64,000 nt of DNA from Deltaproteobacteria bacterium (GTDB taxonomy: Bacteria; Desulfobacterota; Desulfobacteria; Desulfobacterales; Desulfatibacillaceae), in NCBI GenBank assembly GCA_016235345.1, contig JACRLG010000024.1, positions 124,001 to 188,000 of the forward strand, written 5' to 3'. The notes beneath the pieces were generated by a model. It was given only the letters and a program-made list of their open reading frames with translations. It searched no databases and was not told the origin of the DNA. Position 1 is the stretch's first letter; each line of letters opens with the position of its first letter. Shown here in pieces: positions 1 to 7,472 of this stretch. The translations under genes were made by a program, and so were the position numbers.

Positions 1-1
1 T

Positions 2-547
2 GCGGAAAACGGCGTGCCCCCCATGGCCGTTGCCGGGGACGGCTACTGTATCCATGTAACCGGGCTCACCCACGACGAAAAGGGCTACCCGGTGATGACC
101 GTGGAAGCCCAGGATTCAATGCAGACAAGGCTTTTCGCCAAGATCGAAAAGAACCTCGAAGACATAATAAAGGTGCGCGAGTTCGAGCTGGCGGACGCTG
201 AAATCGTGCTCGTCTCCTACGGGGTATCCACCCGCACCTGCCTTGCGGCGATGGAGGAGGCGAGGGCGGAGGGCCTTAAAGTCGGCCTTCTCCAGCTTCT
301 GACCGTATGGCCCTTTCCCGAAAGGATAATCGCCCGGCTGGCTGAAAAGGCGAAGGCCATGATCACCGTGGAAATCAACCTGGGCCAGGTTCATCTTGAA
401 GTCGAGAGGGCCGCCAAGGGCAGGGTTCCGGTGCATCTGGTGGGCCACTGCGGGGGGAGCCTGATTTCACCCGATACAGTCTTGGATAAAATCCAGGCCG
501 TCCTAAAACGCGAACTGCTGTGTTGCACTTCGCCGGGCGGCTCGTAA
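2..547 (+). CDS. korA: 2-oxoacid:ferredoxin oxidoreductase, alpha subunit (C-terminal part)
   Basis: The frame is open from base 2, so the gene begins upstream of the window and only about 181 C-terminal residues are visible. The segment carries the KorA-type C-terminal domain, including VSYGVSTRTCLAAMEEA and the LTVWPFPE...VEINLGQ stretch. It is followed by korB and korC, so it should be the alpha subunit of a 2-oxoglutarate or related 2-oxoacid:ferredoxin oxidoreductase, which oxidatively decarboxylates a 2-oxoacid to an acyl-CoA and reduces ferredoxin. The last residues (RELLCCTSPGGS) are encoded inside a palindromic repeat (493-617), so the native C-terminus may have been replaced or extended by that element. 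The choice of 2-oxoglutarate over another 2-oxoacid is inferred. Confidence 0.85.
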   Translation, partial: AENGVPPMAVAGDGYCIHVTGLTHDEKGYPVMTVEAQDSMQTRLFAKIEKNLEDIIKVREFELADAEIVLVSYGVSTRTCLAAMEEARAEGLKVGLLQLLTVWPFPERIIARLAEKAKAMITVEINLGQVHLEVERAAKGRVPVHLVGHCGGSLISPDTVLDKIQAVLKRELLCCTSPGGS

Positions 548-617
548 CGTACTTTTAGTACGCGTCCTCCCCGCCCGGCTCGTGCGCCTTGCATTTCATC
601 GTTTTTGATCGGCCTGG
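493..617 (+). repeat. Palindromic dispersed repeat, copy 1
   Basis: This 125-bp imperfect palindrome has outer arms CCAGGCCG (493-500) and CGGCCTGG (610-617), continued by an AAAACG/CGTTTT pairing. The inner arms are GCCGGGCGG and CCGCCCGGC, and the centre is GTACTTTTAGTAC (549-561). Between outer and inner stems lie the family words CTGCTGTGT (left) and CCTTGCATTTCATCG (right). It overlaps the last codons and stop of korA and is in the same orientation as that gene. Five other copies of the same design lie elsewhere in the window. Confidence 0.85.
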
Positions 618-677
618 GGGCTTATGGGTGATTAAGGATTTTTTCTAATCCTTTCGCAGTATAAAAAGGTTAAAAAA

Positions 678-1550
678 ATGGCCACAACAGCCAAAAAACA
701 GGAACAAGCCGCCGAAGGGTTCGATCATCATCCACTTGACGATCTTCTGCGCACGGACCGGATTCCTCACATCTGGTGTCCGGGCTGCGGCATAGGCCCC
801 ACCTTTTCGGCCACGCTTCGGGGAATCAAGGCATCCGGCGTTGACCTCGCCTCCACAGTAATGGTTTCCGGCATAGGCTGTTCGGGACGCGCGGCGGGGT
901 ATGTCAAGCTCGATTCCTACCACACCACCCACGGCAGGGCCATTCCCTTCGCCACGGGCTTGAAGCTCGCCAACCCGAAACTGAACGTCATCGTGTTTTC
1001 GGGCGACGGCGACCTTTTCGCAATCGGCGGAAACCACTTCATCCACGCGGCCCGGCGCAACATGGACTTAACAGTCATCTGCGTCAACAACTTGAACTAC
1101 GGCATGACGGGCGGCCAGGCCGCCGCCACCACCCCGCGCATGGCCAAGACCACCACCACCCCCAAGGGGAACCCGGACCGGCCCTTCAACCTGCCCCTTC
1201 TGGCATACGCGGCGGGCGCGACCTTCGTTGCCCGATGGACCATACTCCACAGCCGGGACCTGATGGAATCGGTGCAGACGGCCCTCACCCGCCGGGGCTT
1301 TTCCTTCATAGAGGTTCTGGCCCCATGCCCCATCAACTACGGCAGGCGGAACAAGGAACTGCCCCTGGTGACCCTCAGGAATTACCAGGGCAACACCATC
1401 ATCAAAAACGGCGCAAGCCCGGCAGAAATCGCCCCGCCGGGCCAGGGCCCGGTCGTTTTGGGGCGTTTCATCGACGAGGACCAGGACAGCTTTCTCTCCC
1501 TCTACGACAAGACATACCGGCCCCAGCTTGCCGAGACGGGAAAGGATTGA
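678..1550 (+). CDS. korB: 2-oxoacid:ferredoxin oxidoreductase, beta (thiamine pyrophosphate) subunit
   Basis: At 290 residues it matches the usual size of KorB. It has the CPGCG motif near residue 34, the SGIGCSGR segment, and the thiamine-pyrophosphate/Mg binding region GDGD...NNLNYGMTGGQ. It binds TPP and, with korA and korC, forms the catalytic core that transfers electrons from 2-oxoacid decarboxylation to ferredoxin. It starts 130 bp after korA, with repeat copy 1 in between, and korC follows after 5 bp. An AAGG about 9 bases upstream supports the start. The assignment is firm at family level; the exact 2-oxoacid cannot be read from sequence. Confidence 0.93.
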   Translation: MATTAKKQEQAAEGFDHHPLDDLLRTDRIPHIWCPGCGIGPTFSATLRGIKASGVDLASTVMVSGIGCSGRAAGYVKLDSYHTTHGRAIPFATGLKLANPKLNVIVFSGDGDLFAIGGNHFIHAARRNMDLTVICVNNLNYGMTGGQAAATTPRMAKTTTTPKGNPDRPFNLPLLAYAAGATFVARWTILHSRDLMESVQTALTRRGFSFIEVLAPCPINYGRRNKELPLVTLRNYQGNTIIKNGASPAEIAPPGQGPVVLGRFIDEDQDSFLSLYDKTYRPQLAETGKD

Positions 1551-1555
1551 AGGCC

Positions 1556-2128
1556 ATGACTGCAATCGGAAAAAAGGAAATCCTGGTCACCGGCTTCGGC
1601 GGCCAGGGCATAGTGCTTCTGGGAAAGATTCTGGGAGCCGCTGCGGCCATAGGCGATCACAAGGAAAGCACCCTTATCCAGGCATACGGGCCTGAATCGC
1701 GCGGCGGGGCCTGTTCGGCACAGGTGATGATCTCGGATTCCGTGATCCACTATCCCTTCGTGCGAAGGCCCGACGTTCTGGGCGCCATGAGCCAGGCCGG
1801 GTTCGATAAATACATAGGATCGGCCAAGGACGACACCGTGCTCCTCATCGACCAGGACCTCGTGAAGGCCAAGGGCACAAAGACCGAGGTCTTCGCCATT
1901 CCGGCCACCCGCCTTGCCGAGGAAATGGGCAAAAAGATGATGGCCAACATCATAATGCTCGGCTTCATCGTGGCCGTGAGCCGTGTGGTGACGGGGGACG
2001 CGGCCCGCAAGGCGGTGGTGAAGTCAGTCCCCAAGGGAACCGAGGACGCCAACCTGGCGGCCTTTGACAAGGGCCATGATTTTGGCCTGGCCGTCCTCAA
2101 GGGCCGCGAAAAAAAAGCAGCGCGATGA
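1556..2128 (+). CDS. korC: 2-oxoacid:ferredoxin oxidoreductase, gamma subunit
   Basis: This 190-residue protein has the gamma-subunit signature TGFGGQGIVLLGKIL at its N-terminus and the YGPESRGGACSAQVMIS stretch, both typical of KorC/PorC. It completes the KorABC enzyme. I chose ATG 1556 rather than an upstream in-frame start because the longer reading frame overlaps korB and encodes non-family sequence. A GAAGG lies just upstream, and the spacing to the korB stop is 5 bp, so korB and korC are translationally coupled. Its stop codon overlaps the first bases of repeat copy 2. Confidence 0.92.
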   Translation: MTAIGKKEILVTGFGGQGIVLLGKILGAAAAIGDHKESTLIQAYGPESRGGACSAQVMISDSVIHYPFVRRPDVLGAMSQAGFDKYIGSAKDDTVLLIDQDLVKAKGTKTEVFAIPATRLAEEMGKKMMANIIMLGFIVAVSRVVTGDAARKAVVKSVPKGTEDANLAAFDKGHDFGLAVLKGREKKAAR

Positions 2129-2254
2129 CCGGCTGCCCAAAACCGCGAACTGCTGTGTCACGCATCGCGGCGCGGGTCGTCATGTACGAAAAAGTACTAT
2201 TCCTCCCCGCGCCGCTCGCGTTCCTTGCATTTCATCGGTTTTGAGCAGCCGGTC
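2127..2254 (+). repeat. Palindromic dispersed repeat, copy 2
   Basis: This 128-bp element has outer arms GACCGGCTGC/GCAGCCGGTC continued by AAAACCG/CGGTTTT. The inner stem is GCGGCGCGGG/CCCGCGCCGC, and the centre is GTACGAAAAAGTAC. The unpaired family words are CTGCTGTGT and CCTTGCATTTCATCG. The pair closing the inner stem is ACGC/GCGT here, where copy 1 has GCAC/GTGC, so pairing is kept although the bases differ. It begins at the korC stop codon in the same orientation as korC. Confidence 0.87.
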
Positions 2255-2469
2255 GGGATAGATCAACATGGGTTGCTTGTTTGCTCAAATTTAATCGCGC
2301 GTTCGCGCTCAGCGGGCCGGGGCAGGATGACACAGGCGGGGCCGGACAATAAAGGCAGGCTTGTTGTGTGTGTTTGATTTCACAGCTTGCGACCGGTCAG
2401 CCCGAAAGCCGGGTTGGGGGCGGCGGCGTGAAAAACGAAATAAGTATCTCCGTGAAGGGGTGGTAATAG
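2129..2469. other. Intergenic region between korC and the HdrA/GltD gene
   Basis: The first 126 bp are repeat copy 2. The remaining about 215 bp hold no convincing gene or terminator, and I could not pick a clear promoter. A purine-rich ribosome binding site (GAAGGGGTGG, about 2452-2462) precedes the ATG at 2470. Confidence 0.5.
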
Positions 2470-5400
2470 ATGAAACGCACCAAGGACAGGCTTCACCGGG
2501 TAATGGTGATCGGGGCGACTCCGGCGGGAATCGCCGCCGTGAACAAGCTGGGCGAGCTTGGCGTTCCGGTGACCCTGGTGGACCCGGACCCGGACCTGAA
2601 CGAAAAGCTGGCCCGCGAGGAATGGCGGCTGCCGAGCGGTGTGGCACTAAATTACGCCCACCGGTCGGGCCTTCTGCGCATCCTGCGCAATCCGTCCATC
2701 AGGCTCATCGCTCCGGCTGAGGTTCTTTCGGTCAAGAACACCGCAGAAGGCTTTTCCGCCCGCATAAGAAGCCGTTCGGTCTACGTTGACGAAACCCGCT
2801 GCACCCTGTGCGGGGCCTGCGCCAAGGTCTGCCCGATCTCCATGCCGGACGGATCGAAACCCCTGGCCTACGCGGGCCGAATGAGCCTTCCGGGCAGGGC
2901 CAGAATCGAAAAACGGAACGAGCCGCCCTGCAAACAGGGCTGCCCCCTTGGGGTGAACGCCCAGGCATACCTTGCCCTTGCCAAGGCGGGCCGACACGCC
3001 GAGGCACTATCGGTGGTTCGGCGCGACAACGTCCTGCCGGGCATATGCGGCAGGGTTTGCAGCCACCCCTGCGAGAAGGACTGCCGCCGCGCGGAAATTG
3101 ACGCCCCACTCACCATCAGGGCCATCAAGCGCTTTCTGGCGGACTGGGAGATTTCCCATCCGCAGGATGACCCTTGCGCCTTCGAGCCTTTCCGGGGGCA
3201 GAAGGTGGCGGTTATCGGCTCCGGCCCCGCAGGGCTGGCCGCCGCTGCCGACCTTGCAGGGCTTGGGTATGAAGTGACCATTCTCGAACGGGAAAAGGAG
3301 GCGGGCGGCCTTCTGCGTTACGCCATAGGCCCCTACAGGCTCCCCCGCGAGATTCTGGACCGTGAAATCACCCGCATAGAGGCAATGGGCGTAAAAATCG
3401 AAACCGGGCGCGGACTCGATTTCAAAAAGGACCTGACCGCGCTTGCAAAGAAGTACGATGCGGTCTTGCTGGCCGTGGGCTCGTGGACCGACCGGAAGCT
3501 CGGAATGCCGGGCGAGGATTTGAAAGGAGTGGAAGGCGCAGTCTTCTTTCTTTCAAAGGTCCACCGCAAGGAAATAAGCTCGCTTCCGGGTAAAACCGCC
3601 ATAATCGGCGACGGCAACTCGGCCTTTGACGTGGCCCGCACGGTGAAGCGCCTTGGCGGCGATCCCACCATAATTTCCTGGTTTCCCGCCGACATGATTC
3701 CGGCTGACGAGGACGAGATACGGGCGGCGGCGGAGGAGGGCATCCCCATCATCTTCAAAACCCGTGTGGTGGAGTTTGAAGGCAGGGGCGGAAAGCTGGC
3801 GGGCCTTGTCTGCCGGGCCACCAGGCCCGGAAAGCCCGATGCAAATGGCATAGCCTGGCCGGTCACCGTGCCGGATTCAAAGCCTTTGGATATCCCCTTT
3901 GACCGGGCCATCGTGGCCATCGGTCAGGCCGGGCCTTTTTTCGGGACGGATGAAAAGCCGGGCGTCGGCGTGAACCAGGCCGGGTACATCGAGGCCGATG
4001 CCCATAAGACCAGCGCCGGGAAGGTCTACGCGGCGGGAGACTCCGTCACCGGACCCTCCACCGTGGTACACGCCATGGCCAGCGGCAGGAGCGCCGCAAG
4101 GGCCATTCACCGCGATCTTTCGGGCGAGGATGTTTTTCCCCGCGCCGTCCGTCCCACGGATAGGAATTTCGCGCCCATAGGGGCCGATCTTCCGTCCCTT
4201 TCCCGGGCCGTCGAGCCCGAACGCCGGGCCAACACCCGCGTTGCCGATTTCGGCGAGGCCGTGCTTGGGCTTTCGGAGGCCCAGGCGGTTTCCGAGGCCG
4301 AAAGATGCCTTCAGTGCGGCGGATGCTGCGAATGCCTCCTCTGCGAAACGGCCTGCGAGGCGGCGGGAGCCGTTGTCCACGATGCGCCGGATACGGAAAC
4401 CAAGGAGCACGCCGGGGTGGTGATTCTGGCCGACCCCGATCTTGCGCCATCGCTCAAGGGCGACGACGTTATAAGGGCCTACGGGCCCCCTGCCGCCAAG
4501 AGTGACGTTCACGCAATGATGCTGCGCGGTTTTGCGGCGGCGGGCCAGGCCATGACCCTTCTGGCCGAAACCTCCGAGCGGCCCCGTGGTCGCGGCGGCA
4601 TGGTTGCAGCAGCCGATACCGGCCTTGACCCTGAAATACGCGTGGGCGTTTTCGTTTGCAGGTGCAACGATTCCCTTGGCTGGAACGGCGAGTTATCGGA
4701 ATTCGTGGAAAACCTGGGCCAAAACCCGGACGTGGTTCACGCGGAAACAATAAGCTGCGCATGCTCCCCCGAAGGGGCCGCCGGAATCGTGCGCACCATA
4801 AAACGCAAGGGCATCACCCGCGCGGTTATGGCGAGCTGCGCCTGCTGCCCCTTGGATTTCGTCTGCTCGGCCTGCACCGATCAGAGAAGCCGCTTGAAAC
4901 ACGGCCTTTTCAAGGGGACCGGCGTGTCCCGCTCAATGGTGGAGACGGTGAACATCCGGGGCGAGGCCCTTTCCCTTCTGGCCGTAAACCCCGAAACCGC
5001 CCTTGGCCGGTTCAGGGGGCTCCTCACCCGCGCCATCCGCCGGGTCAAGAGGGTGAAAGCCCTTCCGGTTCCCCACCGCTCATACAACTTCACGGTGGCT
5101 GTGATTGGCTCCACCGAGGCCGCAGTTCAGGCCGCCGACACGCTGGCCCTTTCCGGCCACGAGGTTTTCGTGTTCTCCAACGACGAATCCCCGGAACTTG
5201 CGGAATTCGCCAACGTGCACCGCTTCCCGGAATCGGGGGTGGTCTCCCTTTCCGGCACGGTGGGGGATTTCCGGGTTCTCCTTTCAACGGAAACCGGACA
5301 GCGCACCGTTCACGCCGGGGCGGTGATACTGGGAACCGAGGACGACTCAGCGATATCCTACACCCCCCACGAGGGCATACCCGGACGAATCGTGGAGTCG

Positions 5401-5814
5401 GCCCTTCAGAAAGCGGGGGAGGCGGGGATACCCTTCCTGTTTCCGGGCGGCACCTCGGTTGCGGGGCTTTTCCTGGCCGACTGCATGGGCCTGAAGGTCT
5501 CCGAGCGCAAGAAGGGCCTTGCCGCCGCCGTGTGCGCGGCGTCCGTCATGCCAAGGGGCCCGCGCCAGAGCAAGGGCTACACCGTTTCGGTGGACGCCGA
5601 GCGTTGCCGGGGATGCGGGGCCTGCGTGGCCGTGTGCCCGTATCAGGCCGTGACTCTGGAAAGAAACGGCAACGGCGGTTACAGCGCCAGGGTGGACGAG
5701 GCCCTCTGCAAGGGCTGCGGCAACTGCATCAGCCTCTGCCCGCCATCGGCCATGGACAGCCCATACAGGAGCAGGGCCTATCTTGGAAGAATTTTGGAAG
5801 AAGTGCTGTCGTAA
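2470..5814 (+). CDS. Giant HdrA/GltD fusion flavoprotein (iron-sulfur, NAD(P)H-type)
   Basis: This 1114-residue cytoplasmic flavoprotein reads as joined modules. It opens with a dinucleotide-binding motif (residues 12-20) and a four-cysteine [4Fe-4S] motif, CTLCGACAKVCP (about 111). A GltD/NfnB-like part follows, with a Cys-rich adaptor (about 155-235), FAD motif VIGSGPAGLAAA (about 247) and NAD(P)H motif IIGDGNSAFDVAR (about 378). Next come an HdrA-type N-terminal module (VFVCRCN about 728, and a Cys-rich ASCACC segment), a second dinucleotide fold, and two [4Fe-4S] motifs at about 1046 and 1081. Large HdrA proteins with a GltD-like part are thought to bring NAD(P)H into Hdr-type electron bifurcation. 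Placement directly after korABC suggests exchange of electrons between ferredoxin, NAD(P)H and the Hdr proteins that follow; that role is inferred. Confidence 0.8.
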   Translation: MKRTKDRLHRVMVIGATPAGIAAVNKLGELGVPVTLVDPDPDLNEKLAREEWRLPSGVALNYAHRSGLLRILRNPSIRLIAPAEVLSVKNTAEGFSARIRSRSVYVDETRCTLCGACAKVCPISMPDGSKPLAYAGRMSLPGRARIEKRNEPPCKQGCPLGVNAQAYLALAKAGRHAEALSVVRRDNVLPGICGRVCSHPCEKDCRRAEIDAPLTIRAIKRFLADWEISHPQDDPCAFEPFRGQKVAVIGSGPAGLAAAADLAGLGYEVTILEREKEAGGLLRYAIGPYRLPREILDREITRIEAMGVKIETGRGLDFKKDLTALAKKYDAVLLAVGSWTDRKLGMPGEDLKGVEGAVFFLSKVHRKEISSLPGKTAIIGDGNSAFDVARTVKRLGGDPTIISWFPADMIPADEDEIRAAAEEGIPIIFKTRVVEFEGRGGKLAGLVCRATRPGKPDANGIAWPVTVPDSKPLDIPFDRAIVAIGQAGPFFGTDEKPGVGVNQAGYIEADAHKTSAGKVYAAGDSVTGPSTVVHAMASGRSAARAIHRDLSGEDVFPRAVRPTDRNFAPIGADLPSLSRAVEPERRANTRVADFGEAVLGLSEAQAVSEAERCLQCGGCCECLLCETACEAAGAVVHDAPDTETKEHAGVVILADPDLAPSLKGDDVIRAYGPPAAKSDVHAMMLRGFAAAGQAMTLLAETSERPRGRGGMVAAADTGLDPEIRVGVFVCRCNDSLGWNGELSEFVENLGQNPDVVHAETISCACSPEGAAGIVRTIKRKGITRAVMASCACCPLDFVCSACTDQRSRLKHGLFKGTGVSRSMVETVNIRGEALSLLAVNPETALGRFRGLLTRAIRRVKRVKALPVPHRSYNFTVAVIGSTEAAVQAADTLALSGHEVFVFSNDESPELAEFANVHRFPESGVVSLSGTVGDFRVLLSTETGQRTVHAGAVILGTEDDSAISYTPHEGIPGRIVESALQKAGEAGIPFLFPGGTSVAGLFLADCMGLKVSERKKGLAAAVCAASVMPRGPRQSKGYTVSVDAERCRGCGACVAVCPYQAVTLERNGNGGYSARVDEALCKGCGNCISLCPPSAMDSPYRSRAYLGRILEEVLS

Positions 5815-5874
5815 TAAACAGTGCGGCCTTTGTGTTTATCGCCGCACGCAATTTTAGGTTTTTGGGGAAAATTA

Positions 5875-7467
5875 ATGGATAACCGGGATGAATTGAAAAT
5901 ACTCGTGTTCCTGTGCAACTGGGGGCCGCACGCGGCCTTCCAGGCCCTGCAGGACGCGGGCAACCCCGTTCTTTCGCGCCTTCGGATGGTAAGGGTGCCC
6001 TGTTCGGGCCGCATGACCAAGGCCCTCATGTTCAAACCCTTCGAGATGGGAGCCGACGGCGTGGTTCTTCTGGGCTGCGGGGAGGGCTCCTGCCGCTACG
6101 GGGTGGGGACTTCCACGGCCAGGAACAACGTGGAAGACACCAGGGAAATTCTCGACATGCTGGGCCTTTCGGGCGAGCGCCTGGCCCACGCCCATTTCCG
6201 CGAGGAGGAATCCGAAGGCATGCTGGCCTTTCTGGCGGATTTTCTGGCCAGGGTGGAAGGCCTGGGCAAAAGCCCAATCAGGCCGCACCCTGTGGCCGAA
6301 GCAGCCGCCGAGCCGGCGGAGCGCATCCGGGAAATAGTAAAGGCCCACGACGTTTTTGCCTGCCAGGACTGCGGAAAATGCACCTCCGCCTGCTCCCTGA
6401 CCCTTGCCGGCAAGCCCTTTTCACCAAGGGCCATGGCGTCATCCCTCATAAGCGGCGATTTCGAGAGCGAGGCCGTAACCAAGGGCATATGGGCCTGCCT
6501 CACCTGCGGGCTGTGCTACGACCGCTGCCCAAGCGCCGTGAATTTCCCGGAATTCGTGCGGGAGGTAAGGGCGGTTCTATACGATGCGGGCCTTAAGGGG
6601 GTAACCGCGCACGACGGATTTTTCCAGTCCCTCTCCCGCGCGATGACCTCCAAGGACCTTGGTTTCAAGCGCTGGGACTGGCTTTCGCCCGATCTGTCCC
6701 TTGATCCTTCCGGCAAGACCCTCTTTTTCGGCGGCTGCGCCCCCTTCTTCGATGTTTTTTTCCGGCACAGCCTCAAGGTCAATACCCGGAAAATCCTTGA
6801 GGACAGCATAAGGCTGATGAATTTTTTCGACATCAAGCCGATGGTTCTCGAAAACGAACGATGCTGCGGCCACGACCTTTTGGTCTCCGGCGACCGGGAG
6901 AACTTTCTGGTGCTCGCAAGGCAGAACGCCGCCGCCATCAACGATTCGGGGGCCGAGGAAGTGGTTGTCGCCTGCCCGGAAGGCTATCGGGCTTTAACCC
7001 AGGATTACCCCCGTGAGGGCGCGCCCATCAACATCCCCGTTACGCACATACTGGACCTTGTGGAAAGAAACGTTGCCAAGGGCGCGGTTGCCTTCAAAAG
7101 CAAGGGGCAGAAATTCACCTTTCAGGACCCCTGCCGCCTAAGCCGCCACGCCGGGCTTTCGGCGCTTCCAAGGCAGCTTCTTGCTCGCTTCGGAAGATCG
7201 GCCCTAAAGGAGATGCCAAGGAAGGGAACCGGGGCGGTATGCTGCGGCAACTCGGCCTGGACCGGCTGCGACGGCTTTTCCAAGGCCCTCCAGGTGGAGC
7301 GACTGAAGGAAGCCAGGTCCACAGGGGCGAGCCTTCTGGTCACCGCCTGCCCAAAATGCCAGATTCACCTTGCCTGCGCCATGAATGACCCCTTCATGAA
7401 AAAGGACCTGGAAATGGAAATGGAGGACATAACCTGCCTTCTTTCCAAAACCATATACTGGGAATAG
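5875..7467 (+). CDS. MvhD-HdrC-HdrB fusion protein
   Basis: This 530-residue protein combines three modules. Residues 1 to about 140 resemble MvhD, a [2Fe-2S] electron-transfer subunit. An HdrC-like part follows with two [4Fe-4S] motifs ([11 protein letters not shown] and [12 protein letters not shown]). The C-terminal HdrB-like part has two CCG domains; the second is complete (C, 35 residues, CC, 34 residues, CPKC), while the first ends in CPEG and lacks its last cysteine. HdrB CCG domains hold the non-cubane clusters that reduce disulfides in heterodisulfide reductase. The MvhD part has CNWG where the family usually has CNWC. I chose ATG 5875 (GGGGAAA upstream) over a GTG at 5821. It sits 60 bp after the HdrA/GltD gene and 5 bp before hdrA. 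The final electron acceptor is unknown. Confidence 0.82.
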   Translation: MDNRDELKILVFLCNWGPHAAFQALQDAGNPVLSRLRMVRVPCSGRMTKALMFKPFEMGADGVVLLGCGEGSCRYGVGTSTARNNVEDTREILDMLGLSGERLAHAHFREEESEGMLAFLADFLARVEGLGKSPIRPHPVAEAAAEPAERIREIVKAHDVFACQDCGKCTSACSLTLAGKPFSPRAMASSLISGDFESEAVTKGIWACLTCGLCYDRCPSAVNFPEFVREVRAVLYDAGLKGVTAHDGFFQSLSRAMTSKDLGFKRWDWLSPDLSLDPSGKTLFFGGCAPFFDVFFRHSLKVNTRKILEDSIRLMNFFDIKPMVLENERCCGHDLLVSGDRENFLVLARQNAAAINDSGAEEVVVACPEGYRALTQDYPREGAPINIPVTHILDLVERNVAKGAVAFKSKGQKFTFQDPCRLSRHAGLSALPRQLLARFGRSALKEMPRKGTGAVCCGNSAWTGCDGFSKALQVERLKEARSTGASLLVTACPKCQIHLACAMNDPFMKKDLEMEMEDITCLLSKTIYWE

Positions 7468-7472
7468 ACGCC

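Noticed and set aside
493-617. Repeat copies as ordinary Rho-independent terminators
   Set aside because: No T tract follows the stems, the unpaired strands are conserved, and some stops lie inside the arms. Termination is still possible as one function.
1235-1555. Longer start for korC
   Set aside because: The extra 107 codons overlap korB out of frame and encode no family sequence.
4656-5882. 408-aa open frame on the + strand inside the HdrA/GltD gene
   Set aside because: It lies in another frame of a well-supported gene, has Gly/Arg/Pro-rich composition typical of GC-rich shadows, and no recognisable domain.
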